Below are positions 8,114 to 16,570 of a stretch of DNA of 57,809 bases, piece after piece (the stretch's first letter is position 1; each line of letters starts with the position of its first letter). Made by a program: the position numbers and the translations under genes. Under the pieces are notes generated by a model. It was given only the letters and a program-made list of their open reading frames with translations. It was not told the DNA's origin and did not search any database. Source of the stretch: Cytobacillus depressus (GTDB taxonomy: Bacteria; Bacillota; Bacilli; Bacillales; Cytobacillaceae); NCBI RefSeq assembly GCF_008923245.1, contig NZ_WBOS01000022.1:1-57809 (forward strand), in the 5' to 3' direction.

Positions 8114-11100
8114 TTAACGCACCTCCCCTCTAGCTCTTCTTGCCCTTGCTTCTGCTTTGTTTTGCAAGTCTTGAATATCCTCATAGGTTTCTTCAGCAAT
8201 TTTCTTTCCATTAAGATTGACCTGGAATACATAAGGTCCGCCAGCCGCTTGAACCGCTCCGGTGTTTGCGGAAGAAAAATTCATGAAGGGATTGCCTAAA
8301 TTTCTTAATGCTCCCGTGATTGACGATTGGGGAGTAATATTTGGCTTCGGAACAATGGCTTCCGCTGCCTTTCCTGCTATATTCCGAATCTCTCCAAGCA
8401 TATTGTCTGCACCAATAACAAAACCTTCAAATGTCCATTCTCCATATTGCTTTAACAGCTTAGATGGACTTCCTAGCTGTAGCTTTGCAGCCAATTTTTC
8501 TTTGAGTGCATCCACCACATTTCCAACTTTCGTGCGGACAGAACCGATCATATCCCCTATACCATTGATAAAGCCTTGAATGGCATCTTTACCAGCTTGA
8601 TATAGATCAATATTTTGAACGATTCTGAGCATATCACTTTTAATCTCTTCCCATTTTGCACCGAGAGCACTTTTCATGCTTGTTAATCCATCAATCAAAC
8701 GTTTGATTAACTCTCGACCAGCAGCAAAAGCGATAATGACTGCCGCGGCTAACATGAAAGAGATAGCATCAACAACGATTTTACCTATGTTGTCCATGAA
8801 GTTTTGCTTTTCCATGTTCGTGCCTTCTTTTACTTTTTTGACGATGTTTTTCCCAGCATCCTGCACTTCAGGCTTAAAATGCAAACCACTAAACCAAGCT
8901 TTAATGGTCTGCCACCATTCTTCTAGGGATTGATTCCATTTTTCTTTTGTATTGGTAAACCACTCCCTGATGGAAAGCCACCATTCATCCAACTTAGCTT
9001 TTGAACGAGAAGGCAATGTAGAAAACCATAGACTGATGCCGTTCCACCAATCTTCAAGGGATTGACTCCAATTATTTTTTGTATCAATAAACCAAGTTTT
9101 GATGGAAGTCCACCATTCATCTAATTTGGCTTTTGTTCGGGAAGGCAATGTAGAAAACCATTCACCAATACCAATCCACCAATTTTCAAGGGACTGCTTC
9201 CAATCATTATATTTAGTGCCAATCCATGTACCGATGGACTGCCACCATTCAGATAATTTCGCTGATGTTTTTTCAGGTAAAGAACTGAACCATTCACCGA
9301 TTGGGTTCCACCATTCAGATATTTTCGTTTTGATTTTATCTGGCATCGACCCAAACCAATCATGAAGGCTTCGTCCCCATTCAGCATACTGACGTTTATT
9401 CTCTTCATTTTGAGCTTCTAGCCAAGACTTGAATGCCGAACCCCATCCAGCTAACTTGACAGGGATATCCTTTTTCGTTTGCTCAAACCAAGAATTGAAG
9501 GATTTTTTCAACTCGTCCAGTTTTTGCGGAACAGTATCTGGCGAATTTCGAATAGCTTCCCGCATCCGATTCCATGCATTCGGTAAATCTTCAGTGAATT
9601 TTTTCTTTACATCATCCGTATCTTCTTTCCATTTATTAGAGACTCGGCTCCATAATGACTTCAAATCTTCAAGGTCTGAATTCCATTGAGTTTTTACTTT
9701 CGCCCATTGGGATTTCACATCTTCAGTATCTTTTTCCCACTGATCCTTGACTTTTTTGACTGCGTTTTGAAGTGGTGGACCAAGTTTTTCCTTTACATCC
9801 TCAGTATCTTTTTCCCATTGGGTTTTCACTTTCACCCATAGAGATTTCATATCTTCAGTGTCTTTTTGCCATTGTTCCTTTACTTTACTAACTGCATTTT
9901 GAAGTGGCGGACCGAATATTCCGGCGATTTTTTCCCAGCCTTCTTTTAATGCTTTCCATAGTCCATCGACTATTTTGCGGAATTTTTCGCTTTTCTTGTA
10001 GGCAATGACGATCCCAGCAACCAATCCAGCAATTAATGCGATTACAATGCCTATCGGGTTTGCTAGCATTGTGATATTCAGAATACGCATGGCAGCCGCC
10101 ATTCCTTGAATAATTCCCTTTACACCGCCACCATATAAAGCAAATGCAATCATAGCTGCACGATGGGCGTTATAAAGCAAAATGGATGCCTTTTGTACAG
10201 CGTTCATGACCTTTTGAGCTGTAGCAATTCCAGTTACAACTGTCTTGTATGTGATTAAGGCAGTAACTAACCCGGCAACAATAGGAACAAACCCTTCCCA
10301 TTTCGTTATAGCAGCTATAATATCCGTTAAGAATTTCAGTACCGGAGGGAGAGTTTTCATAAGAACACCGATGGCACCAGCTAATACGGTTCCTACCATT
10401 GGTGCGATTGCCCCTATAACCTGAAGCAAATTGTTAAATATCGGAATGAGTGCTTTACCAAACTCTTTTAGTCCATTAGACTGGCCATTTATCTTCTTTA
10501 CTGCACCAAAAATCAAATCTGGTAATTTCTTAAATTGATCACCAAACCACCTCATAAAAGCCCGAATATGAGGGATTGCCGGCTCCATAATATTTGCCAT
10601 GGTTGAAGAAATGGAAGATTTCAAACTGTCAACGGAACCTCGCCAACTGTTTTTCATTTCTTCCATGACTCCACCCATTTTTTTGGTTTCTCCTGCTATT
10701 CCTTTTGTGCCGTTTGCTATTCCATCAACAAGCATATCAATGGCTTCTTTGGAATTAATGGCACCTCCTGTGATTTTCTTTTCCATTTCATCAGCAGAAA
10801 GGCCAAATTTGTTAGCGAGAATGGTAACGGCAGGAACCCCAACTTGCTCTAGGCTTCGAATGGGACCGAGTGACAATTTGGAACTAACTTGCATTTGACC
10901 AAATGCTGTAGTCAGCATATCCAGCCCATCTGCACCACGACCGGAAGCCGCTGCCGCATCCCCTACCGCCTTTAGGGTTGGAATGACTTTCTTAGTGTCC
11001 ATACCAAACGCAACCATGTTTTTTGCCGCAGTCGCTAATTGAGGGAATGCAAAGGGTGTCGTTTTGGCGAACGCTAAAACATCAGCCATAAATATTTCTA

Positions 11101-11521
11101 CCTTTTGAGCATCACCAAGCATAACTTTTAGAGCGATTCTCGCATCTTCAATAACCGATAAACGATTAACCCCGGCACTTATTAATCCTCCGGCACTCAT
11201 AACACCAAGTGCCCCACCATATTGTTTTACAATACCAATCGCACTTTTAAATGGGGCAATAATACTTCTTCGCACGGCATTTCCGATAGAATTTGAAGCT
11301 CTTTCGAACGAAGGGCCAATTTCGCTGGCTGTCCGAGCTACATTCGTTGTTGCTGAAGCCGCCTGTTGAGCAGCAGTAACAGCCCCCTGCATACCACTGG
11401 AGACCGATTGCGCCAACGCTTGGCCTTGCCTGTTGAAGTTGGTCGCAAAATTCCGTATGACAGTCCTTGCACTTTGATCATTAGCTGTAATTCTTATATT
11501 AGCCGAGCCTACATCTGCCAC
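8114..11521 (-). CDS. tape measure protein
   Basis: 1135 aa, GTG start behind GGAGGTGG. The N-terminal ~330 residues match the phage tape-measure domain (FAKTTPFAFPQLATA, GRGADGLDMLTTAFG). Hydrophobic Gly/Ala-rich membrane-like stretches occupy about 365-520. A Trp-rich repeat region (about 540-880) has many WW and W-x3-L-x2-WW units. The C-terminus has a second hydrophobic segment and a conserved end (LGSPSKLLKQYGEW). Length sets tail length: at about 1.5 Angstrom per residue this predicts a tail near 170 nm (inference). Confidence 0.92.
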   Translation of the reverse strand: MADVGSANIRITANDQSARTVIRNFATNFNRQGQALAQSVSSGMQGAVTAAQQAASATTNVARTASEIGPSFERASNSIGNAVRRSIIAPFKSAIGIVKQYGGALGVMSAGGLISAGVNRLSVIEDARIALKVMLGDAQKVEIFMADVLAFAKTTPFAFPQLATAAKNMVAFGMDTKKVIPTLKAVGDAAAASGRGADGLDMLTTAFGQMQVSSKLSLGPIRSLEQVGVPAVTILANKFGLSADEMEKKITGGAINSKEAIDMLVDGIANGTKGIAGETKKMGGVMEEMKNSWRGSVDSLKSSISSTMANIMEPAIPHIRAFMRWFGDQFKKLPDLIFGAVKKINGQSNGLKEFGKALIPIFNNLLQVIGAIAPMVGTVLAGAIGVLMKTLPPVLKFLTDIIAAITKWEGFVPIVAGLVTALITYKTVVTGIATAQKVMNAVQKASILLYNAHRAAMIAFALYGGGVKGIIQGMAAAMRILNITMLANPIGIVIALIAGLVAGIVIAYKKSEKFRKIVDGLWKALKEGWEKIAGIFGPPLQNAVSKVKEQWQKDTEDMKSLWVKVKTQWEKDTEDVKEKLGPPLQNAVKKVKDQWEKDTEDVKSQWAKVKTQWNSDLEDLKSLWSRVSNKWKEDTDDVKKKFTEDLPNAWNRMREAIRNSPDTVPQKLDELKKSFNSWFEQTKKDIPVKLAGWGSAFKSWLEAQNEENKRQYAEWGRSLHDWFGSMPDKIKTKISEWWNPIGEWFSSLPEKTSAKLSEWWQSIGTWIGTKYNDWKQSLENWWIGIGEWFSTLPSRTKAKLDEWWTSIKTWFIDTKNNWSQSLEDWWNGISLWFSTLPSRSKAKLDEWWLSIREWFTNTKEKWNQSLEEWWQTIKAWFSGLHFKPEVQDAGKNIVKKVKEGTNMEKQNFMDNIGKIVVDAISFMLAAAVIIAFAAGRELIKRLIDGLTSMKSALGAKWEEIKSDMLRIVQNIDLYQAGKDAIQGFINGIGDMIGSVRTKVGNVVDALKEKLAAKLQLGSPSKLLKQYGEWTFEGFVIGADNMLGEIRNIAGKAAEAIVPKPNITPQSSITGALRNLGNPFMNFSSANTGAVQAAGGPYVFQVNLNGKKIAEETYEDIQDLQNKAEARARRARGEVR

Positions 11522-11550
11522 AATTCCACCTCCAATTTAGAGGTATATAA

Positions 11551-11586
11551 AAAAAGAAAAGCCCCCTAATTAAGAGGACTTTTCTT
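11551..11586 (-). terminator. terminator-like hairpin inside the tail operon
   Basis: Minus strand AAAAGTCCTC and GGGGGCTTTT form a stem with a T run, overlapping the end of the 11570 gene. It could reduce expression of tape measure and downstream genes relative to head and tube proteins. Confidence 0.6.
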
Positions 11587-11974
11587 CTACCTTCTTCCAC
11601 CACTGAGCCGTGATGAAGTTTGACCTATTCTGATTTTCTGAGTTGTTTGCTTTTATTACATCTTCAAAAGAACTTTCTAAGAAACTGTCTAAATGTGCGC
11701 CTTTATTAAATACGGTATCCAGAACAAAGCAAATCGATTGGAAAACGCTAGAAACTTTTGTTTTGTTATCTTCCCATTTCTCCCTCATGGCTTGGATGTA
11801 TTTTCGCTCCAACCAATCTGGAGTATGCTCCATAACGTATTCTTCCGAGTATCTAAAATGGCTGCTCACCGTCTCAATTTTAAGAACGAAATTATTTAAG
11901 ACTGTTTCCCATTCTGACTGTCCTCGATCGCCTGACTTTCCTCGTTGGCCTGTTGCACTCTCTGATTTATCCAT
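11570..11974 (-). CDS. tail assembly chaperone, T-type second ORF
   Basis: 134 aa ORF in the -1 frame relative to the preceding G-type gene, overlapping it by 79 bases and sitting directly before the tape measure, the lambda gpG/gpGT arrangement. The frame stays open well upstream of its first ATG (11974), which lacks a good RBS, so it is probably expressed as a -1 frameshift fusion to the upstream gene. I could not find a canonical in-register slippery heptamer in the overlap. Confidence 0.65.
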   Translation of the reverse strand: MDKSESATGQRGKSGDRGQSEWETVLNNFVLKIETVSSHFRYSEEYVMEHTPDWLERKYIQAMREKWEDNKTKVSSVFQSICFVLDTVFNKGAHLDSFLESSFEDVIKANNSENQNRSNFITAQWWKKVEEKSS

Positions 11975-12393
11975 TCCGAAATGTCCGGCAGATCCCGCTT
12001 GAATATCTTCTTGTATATCTGACGGACCTGAGAAAAAGTTTTGGTGATATTTGTTTTCTCCACGTATAGAAGGATGACATCAAGCATTTCATTCGGGTCT
12101 AAATTTAATGCTTGTTTATCTTCTAAATCTAGCAATATAGAGAAAATACGAATCAATTGTTCTTCCTTAATGCTCTCTAAAACAAGAGCAATCCTTGTAA
12201 AATCATCGAGATTTTCATCGAAAAGGATTTCCTGCGCATCGTTATAAACCTTTATGGCATCAATCCCAAGGAACTTCACAATCTTAATAATCTTATACAT
12301 GCTGATTCTCGGTACTTCCAAAGTACCGCCATTGGTCAAAGGAATTTCACCTATGTTTTTATCAATATCAAGCTTGTTCAATACTTTTTCCAC
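11896..12393 (-). CDS. tail assembly chaperone, G-type
   Basis: 165 aa from GTG at 12393 (GGGGAG eight bases upstream; another GTG at 12402 lies too close to that RBS). Helical, acidic protein with LDDFTRIALVLESIKEE and a C-terminal Gln-rich tail (QQANEESQAIED). Position between the tail tube/hydrolase genes and tape measure marks it as the lambda gpG counterpart, which coats the tape measure during tail assembly. Confidence 0.75.
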   Translation of the reverse strand: MEKVLNKLDIDKNIGEIPLTNGGTLEVPRISMYKIIKIVKFLGIDAIKVYNDAQEILFDENLDDFTRIALVLESIKEEQLIRIFSILLDLEDKQALNLDPNEMLDVILLYVEKTNITKTFSQVRQIYKKIFKRDLPDISEWINQRVQQANEESQAIEDSQNGKQS

Positions 12394-12431
12394 AGTGGTC
12401 ACTCCCCATGTAATTAATAGACTTACTCAAT

Positions 12432-13058
12432 TTATAATGTTGCTTTGTACCTTGCTACGGCACGTTTCACCGCATCTATATAATTATCAAATTCGGGTAA
12501 TCTTGTATTTCTTCGCCCAGCAGCCGTGTTAGTCGTAAAAAAAGAAGTGCGCTGTAAAGTTGAAATTTCCAACTGAACCCCTGCACCTCTGGTCGTTATA
12601 TTCACAATATTGTTTGCTTCTGCACCAGCAATTCCTGAGCCTGCTGGTTCTATCTCCCAAGGAATACCCACTGCCGTAAATTCTTCGCCAATCAGATTTT
12701 GTAACTCTATATCTCGTCCACCAATCTTGGTGTTTTTTACTTTGGTATCACTGTAGCCGTGATAAGCAACCGCTATATCATTTTGAGCTACTAATCTACG
12801 ACCATTAGGTTCATCATAATTGGTGCTAGTTACATGCATATCAGCATTTCCTGCGCTTAACTTCGCATCAAAAATGTAATAAGAATCATCTGCGTCAGCC
12901 GAAAACTCGGACAATTCACTGCATCCTGCTTCGATTCCGCCACCATGGGGCGTAAAATAAATGACTCCAGAAGAACCTTTTTTCATTCTAAGATCAAATT
13001 GAATTCTCATTTTATATGCTTTGCTTAGTTCATTAAAATTACGGTATAAATCAGCCAT
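12432..13058 (-). CDS. poly-gamma-glutamate hydrolase (PghP/YjqB family)
   Basis: 208 aa, full family length. Zinc-peptidase motifs are all present in order: PHGGGIE (about 37-43), ITSTNYDEP-like TSTNYDEP, AYHGYSD (about 98-104), GRDIEL and GVQLEIS (about 176-182). Members such as PghP of phage phi NIT1 cut the gamma-glutamyl capsule of Bacillus (family knowledge). The start overlaps the frame of the tail-tube extension, RBS GGGAGGG. It sits within the tail gene block, so it may be carried on the virion or made with the late proteins to free progeny from capsulated cells. Confidence 0.88.
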   Translation of the reverse strand: MADLYRNFNELSKAYKMRIQFDLRMKKGSSGVIYFTPHGGGIEAGCSELSEFSADADDSYYIFDAKLSAGNADMHVTSTNYDEPNGRRLVAQNDIAVAYHGYSDTKVKNTKIGGRDIELQNLIGEEFTAVGIPWEIEPAGSGIAGAEANNIVNITTRGAGVQLEISTLQRTSFFTTNTAAGRRNTRLPEFDNYIDAVKRAVARYKATL

Positions 13059-13557
13059 TTACGAACCCTCCCATGTAGATAGAAGATGCTGTAATGGTTC
13101 CAGCTGTATTCACGCTATACCTAACATGTTGATTGTTATCCATAAGCACTTGATAAGAAGTTTTTTCATCAGCTATTAAATCCATTCCTTCATGAGTTGA
13201 CCAGGTAATTCCATCTTCTGAAACATCTACATCAACAATTCCATCCTGTGTAGCTTGCAGAATAATAGATACACGATTATGCCCGGTAACATTAATAGCA
13301 GGAGAGAAATATACCCCAGTAGAATCTTGGATCATCGTTATCTCAACGTATTCTCCATTGTCAGTCGGTTCCTCTGTGACAGGCGGCTCCTCTATGATGG
13401 GAGGTTCCTCTTCGACAGGCTCTTCTGTGACAGGTGGTTCCTCTTCAGCAGGAGGTTCCTCTATGACAGGTGGCTCCTCTTCAACAGGAGGTTCCTCTGT
13501 GACAGGTGGCTCCGCAGGAGATTCCTCTTGGTCTACATATCCCCCTCCTGCTTCATC
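13051..13557 (-). CDS. C-terminal extension of the major tail protein, read by +1 frameshift
   Basis: The frame from 13557 to 13051 (168 codons) has no ATG, GTG or TTG for its first 74 codons, yet reads as a clean Glu/Pro/Val repeat linker (units like EEPPVTEEPP) followed by a 94-residue beta-rich domain (AINVTGHNRVSIIL, DVDVSEDGITW). The preceding gene ends TTT CCC TGA; a +1 slip on CCC-T enters exactly this frame. That is the shift described for Listeria phage PSA and SPP1 tail tubes. Product would be a minor ~446-aa tube protein with a surface domain. A separate start at ATG 13335 (94 aa) is the alternative, but it has no clear RBS. Confidence 0.72.
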   Translation of the reverse strand, partial: DEAGGGYVDQEESPAEPPVTEEPPVEEEPPVIEEPPAEEEPPVTEEPVEEEPPIIEEPPVTEEPTDNGEYVEITMIQDSTGVYFSPAINVTGHNRVSIILQATQDGIVDVDVSEDGITWSTHEGMDLIADEKTSYQVLMDNNQHVRYSVNTAGTITASSIYMGGFVNG

Positions 13558-14392
13558 AGGGAAAGGAGGTAGTGCTTACGATTTGTTCAATTTCATAATA
13601 AACATTCTCTTCTTGTGCCACATTATCAACAGGAAATGCCGACAATTGCAATGGCAGCAATCGCTTTTCTTTTGAGTAGGTCTGCTCTTTATCTTCACCA
13701 GATACTTTCGCTTTACGGATCACGCACATATAAAGGGAGCCGTCTTTCTTCTGACTAATCAGCGCAAACGTATGGAAAGGAACGTCTTGCACTGTACCAT
13801 ACCCAATACGCTTATAGCCCAGCTCCGTAATAGGAGAAACAGTTGCAGTTGTCGTAAACGCATTTTCCAAAGGGCTTGTTAAATAAATCGTATTGCCGTT
13901 AATTCGGGCGATTTTCTTCGTCTCACTTTTAGACTCTTCGGTAATGCCTATAAATCCACCTTCGGCAAAACCAGATCCAGAAGCGACTTTTAAAATCGTT
14001 GCATTAAGCGCTATATCACCCGTTAAACTTGTAGACGTTCCCAGAACAGGTGAACTTTCTATAATTGTTCCACCAATCAATGCAAGCTTTCGATTCTCAA
14101 CCGTATTTTCAGCAAGATTGGTTTCGAGTGTATGCTCCCAAGAAGTGATATCAGTATCAACAGCACCAACAACCTGATCTACTTCAAACTCTTCTGTATC
14201 AAAGGAACGAGAAGTGGCGATACCGTCATTGGTTGCCCCTAAGTCCTGCCAGCCATCTTCCAAGGAATAAGGTGAAGCCGTGTCCATAACGTCACTAATC
14301 GTATCAGGATACGTGCCATCATACGGCTTAAAAACTAATCGTCCGGGTCCTCCAACAATCCTGTCTGAATTTACCTTATATATATCTCCCAT
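13556..14392 (-). CDS. major tail (tube) protein
   Basis: 278 aa, strong RBS AAGGAGG. N-terminus MGDIYKVNSDRIVGGPGRL and the phrase EVDQVVGAVDTDITSWEHTLETN are characteristic of SPP1/PSA-like tail tube proteins. Residues 120-200 form an inserted beta domain (TGDIALNATILKVASGSGF). Genes for head-tail connection precede it and chaperones follow. It ends in CCC TGA TGA and the +1 frame continues open for 168 codons. Confidence 0.88.
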   Translation of the reverse strand: MGDIYKVNSDRIVGGPGRLVFKPYDGTYPDTISDVMDTASPYSLEDGWQDLGATNDGIATSRSFDTEEFEVDQVVGAVDTDITSWEHTLETNLAENTVENRKLALIGGTIIESSPVLGTSTSLTGDIALNATILKVASGSGFAEGGFIGITEESKSETKKIARINGNTIYLTSPLENAFTTTATVSPITELGYKRIGYGTVQDVPFHTFALISQKKDGSLYMCVIRKAKVSGEDKEQTYSKEKRLLPLQLSAFPVDNVAQEENVYYEIEQIVSTTSFP

Positions 14393-14694
14393 TAGTCTTT
14401 AACCTCCTTAGCTGCCTTAACTACATTAACTACCTTACCATCCTCAACTTCCCTAACTTCCCATCGTGAGTAATTCAGTAGCAATTGCGCTTCATCTTGC
14501 GAAATATCGCCTTCCTCACCTACATCCAAATATTCTCCCGGTGTTATGGTAAGGGGATTTTTATTGCCTTCTCTCGAAAACTTCAGGATTTGAGCTCCAT
14601 TGGTTTCATCTGTTGGACCTACCACTTGAATTTTTGAAATGGTACTCTGGCTTTTTTCTGAAGTCTTTTTCGTATTAGTCTTTTTTTGAGCCAT
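14392..14694 (-). CDS. small tail-region protein
   Basis: 100 aa from ATG 14694, supported by AGGAGGG eight bases upstream (the longer reading to 14742 has no RBS). Lys/Thr-rich N-terminus, then a compact domain (LTITPGEYLDVGEEGDISQDEAQLL) that resembles small beta proteins beside tail tube genes. The stop overlaps the tube gene start. Its sequence style resembles the 16241-16549 protein, which has a similar charged N-terminus and position before a structural partner. Confidence 0.6.
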   Translation of the reverse strand: MAQKKTNTKKTSEKSQSTISKIQVVGPTDETNGAQILKFSREGNKNPLTITPGEYLDVGEEGDISQDEAQLLLNYSRWEVREVEDGKVVNVVKAAKEVKD

Positions 14695-14705
14695 TGCAAA
14701 CCCTC

Positions 14706-15059
14706 CTATGCTTCTAAATGTTCCATTCTCATATAAGCCCAAGCTTCATATTTTCCGGTAACTTCATCCCTATCCGGCAAAGGATTGGATTCTTTTTCAA
14801 TCCAAGCACCCCTTAACTGAATAGAGGATGCATTGCGCTCCAAGGTATTCATCACATCAATCAAAAGCTGCATGGCATCAATATCGCTATTTGCCCTTAC
14901 AAGGATTTGAAGCCGTGTATATCCATTTCCTCCTGCATTTCGTATAAGAATGGCAGGCATTGCAATGTTCGGCGGAAATAGATTTCCGTAAATGCGCTGT
15001 GTAAAAAGAGGTTTCAACATTTGGATAACCGGAGGGATTGGATCAACGTAATCAATCAT
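14706..15059 (-). CDS. tail terminator/completion protein
   Basis: 117 aa, RBS GTAGGAGG. MIDYVDPIPPVIQMLKPLF and later LQILVRANSDIDAMQLLIDVM follow the pattern of tail terminator proteins (lambda gpU / SPP1 gp17 fold), which cap the tube for head joining. Position between the HK97 gp10-like gene and the tail tube is as expected. Sequence similarity in this family is weak, so the call leans on order. Confidence 0.65.
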   Translation of the reverse strand: MIDYVDPIPPVIQMLKPLFTQRIYGNLFPPNIAMPAILIRNAGGNGYTRLQILVRANSDIDAMQLLIDVMNTLERNASSIQLRGAWIEKESNPLPDRDEVTGKYEAWAYMRMEHLEA

Positions 15060-15068
15060 AAGAACCTC

Positions 15069-15485
15069 CTACAAACCCAAAGTATTTATCACCTGTGTTG
15101 CCGCGACATTTTGCATACGCTCTTGGGAAGTATCTAAAGCTCTGGCAAATATGGCATAACTTTTTTCAAGGTAAATGGCATATGCCACATCAGCTCCGAT
15201 TTTCAGGACGGTCTGGTTTCCTTCATTCTGGATTTCATTAATCGGTTTTCCTGAAGGACTTCCTCCTGTGGAATAGCCAATCGAATTTATATATAAACCC
15301 GTGTCGATATGGTTCTCTTCTCGGGTAATGCTTTTTGCTCGGTCAGCCCAAACCATTCCAGAAGCTTCAACTACCCTTTTCTTTGCTGTTTCAAGTTTCT
15401 GGGGTGCTTCCCTCTGAAACCAATTTAAAGCTCTTCTATCCAGCTCCACATGAATGTTAATACCGGCTCTTGCCAATATCCTCAC
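15069..15485 (-). CDS. HK97 gp10-like head-tail connector / tail completion protein
   Basis: 138 aa, GTG start. Typical features: an N-terminal helix rich in Arg/Lys (KLETAKKRVVEASGMVWADRAKSI), then DTGLYINSI with GADVAYAIYLEKSYAIF, the conserved gp10-family turn and helix. It forms part of the neck between head closure protein and tail terminator. The start lies within the upstream gene's last codons. Confidence 0.78.
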   Translation of the reverse strand: MRILARAGINIHVELDRRALNWFQREAPQKLETAKKRVVEASGMVWADRAKSITREENHIDTGLYINSIGYSTGGSPSGKPINEIQNEGNQTVLKIGADVAYAIYLEKSYAIFARALDTSQERMQNVAATQVINTLGL

Positions 15486-15838
15486 ATCCTTTTTACTGCG
15501 ACTTCATAATGGTGCAGTTTTTTTATGCCGTAAACCGGAACAATGTTGACAACAGAAAAAGAACCCGGCAAAACCGGATTCCCTTCCTTGTCAGTGACAT
15601 TGGTTATTTCTTCAACAAGCGATATTTCAGGATTCGCATCAAAGTAAAAAATATTTTCGAAAAGAAAATCAGTTCCGGTTTCATTTGCGGCAGCTCTTTG
15701 CCGAATCTGATCAAAACGGCAAGGCACATTCACGATTTCCACTTTTTCGATAATATCCCGGCCATAAGGGTCTTGACCTGTCACCTGTCCCTGTGTGAGC
15801 AATGAACATCTGTGAATGAGTAAAGTGCGAATTCTCAT
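15482..15838 (-). CDS. head closure / head-tail adaptor protein
   Basis: 118 aa. HRCSLLTQGQVTGQDPYGR followed by VEIVNVPCRFDQIRQRAAANETG and an ending in HHYEVAVKRM match the SPP1 gp16/Hc1 head closure family, a small beta-barrel ring that plugs the portal and receives the tail. ATG at 15838; next gene overlaps by a few bases. Confidence 0.78.
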   Translation of the reverse strand: MRIRTLLIHRCSLLTQGQVTGQDPYGRDIIEKVEIVNVPCRFDQIRQRAAANETGTDFLFENIFYFDANPEISLVEEITNVTDKEGNPVLPGSFSVVNIVPVYGIKKLHHYEVAVKRM

Positions 15839-15845
15839 GGCCTAC

Positions 15846-16241
15846 CTATCCTTTCCGCAAAACCTGAAACAGTCCGACTGTCGGCTTGTATCGGTATGTC
15901 TTTAAGATAAAGTCTAATTCATCCATGCCAGTAAGCTCCCCACTTCGTGCAGATTCTTTATGCACTGTGAAGGAACCCAAACGGATAATTTCATCATGGC
16001 TCATAGCTTCTTCTTTTGGTTCCGGGTTATCCCAATACCAAATGTATTCAACCAGCAAAAGCGTGGCTGTTCGCATGTCAGCTTGAATAAACGTGTTCTC
16101 CGTTTCAGAAAAATCCCTACTTGTAGCTCTTCTTATCCAAGCATCTGCTCGTTCAATATAACGCTTTATATCCGTATCCGATAATTCCCTCACTTCCTCA
16201 AAAGAAGTGAGGTCTCGGATTTCTGAAGAGGTTATAAACAT
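15846..16241 (-). CDS. head-tail connector (gp6/gp15-like adaptor)
   Basis: 131 aa. MFITSSEIRDLTSFEEVRELSD, IERADAWIRRATSRDF and ATLLLVEYIWYWDNPEP give the helical bundle pattern of the DNA-packaging adaptor that binds beneath the portal. Start overlaps the upstream stop (TAATG), so expression is coupled to the 16241-16549 gene. Confidence 0.75.
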   Translation of the reverse strand: MFITSSEIRDLTSFEEVRELSDTDIKRYIERADAWIRRATSRDFSETENTFIQADMRTATLLLVEYIWYWDNPEPKEEAMSHDEIIRLGSFTVHKESARSGELTGMDELDFILKTYRYKPTVGLFQVLRKG

Positions 16242-16549
16242 TAGGCTTTAACAATAAAACCAGAACGAATACGAGCAAGCAATTCTGCGCTTGGTTCTTC
16301 AGGAAGTTCAGCTTTCTGATCTCCAGTAAGCGTAAAGCCCGGCTCTGCATATTGGGTGTCCGGGTCTTTCAGTTTAAACTTTCCGCTATATGGATTTCCT
16401 GAATTAGAAGCTTTCTGAACGTCAAGGGCTGTCTTTTCTTCTGTCGTTAAATCAATATCCTTATTTTCCGTTGGCTCAGTGGAAGAAGCATTGGCTTCAC
16501 TGATATTTTTGGCAGTAGACTTTTTAGCTGTTTCCTTTTTTTCTGGCAT
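16241..16549 (-). CDS. small charged head protein
   Basis: 102 aa, RBS GGAGGG. The first ~50 residues are Lys/Thr/Glu/Ser-rich and likely disordered; the rest (YSGKFKLKDPDTQYAEPGFTL) is a small beta unit. Found between major capsid and adaptor genes, a place often used by accessory head proteins. Function unknown. Confidence 0.55.
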   Translation of the reverse strand: MPEKKETAKKSTAKNISEANASSTEPTENKDIDLTTEEKTALDVQKASNSGNPYSGKFKLKDPDTQYAEPGFTLTGDQKAELPEEPSAELLARIRSGFIVKA

Positions 16550-16570
16550 GGTTAACCCTCCTAATGGAAA

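Noticed and set aside
11904..11910. GGGAAAC slippery heptamer in the tail chaperone overlap
   Set aside because: It is read as GGG AAA C in the 0 frame, not G GGA AAC, so it cannot give the required -1 slip.
13358..13675. Plus-strand Gly/Ser-rich ORF (GGSSMTGGSS repeats)
   Set aside because: It is the antisense shadow of the Glu/Pro linker on the minus strand; no RBS and wrong direction within the late operon.
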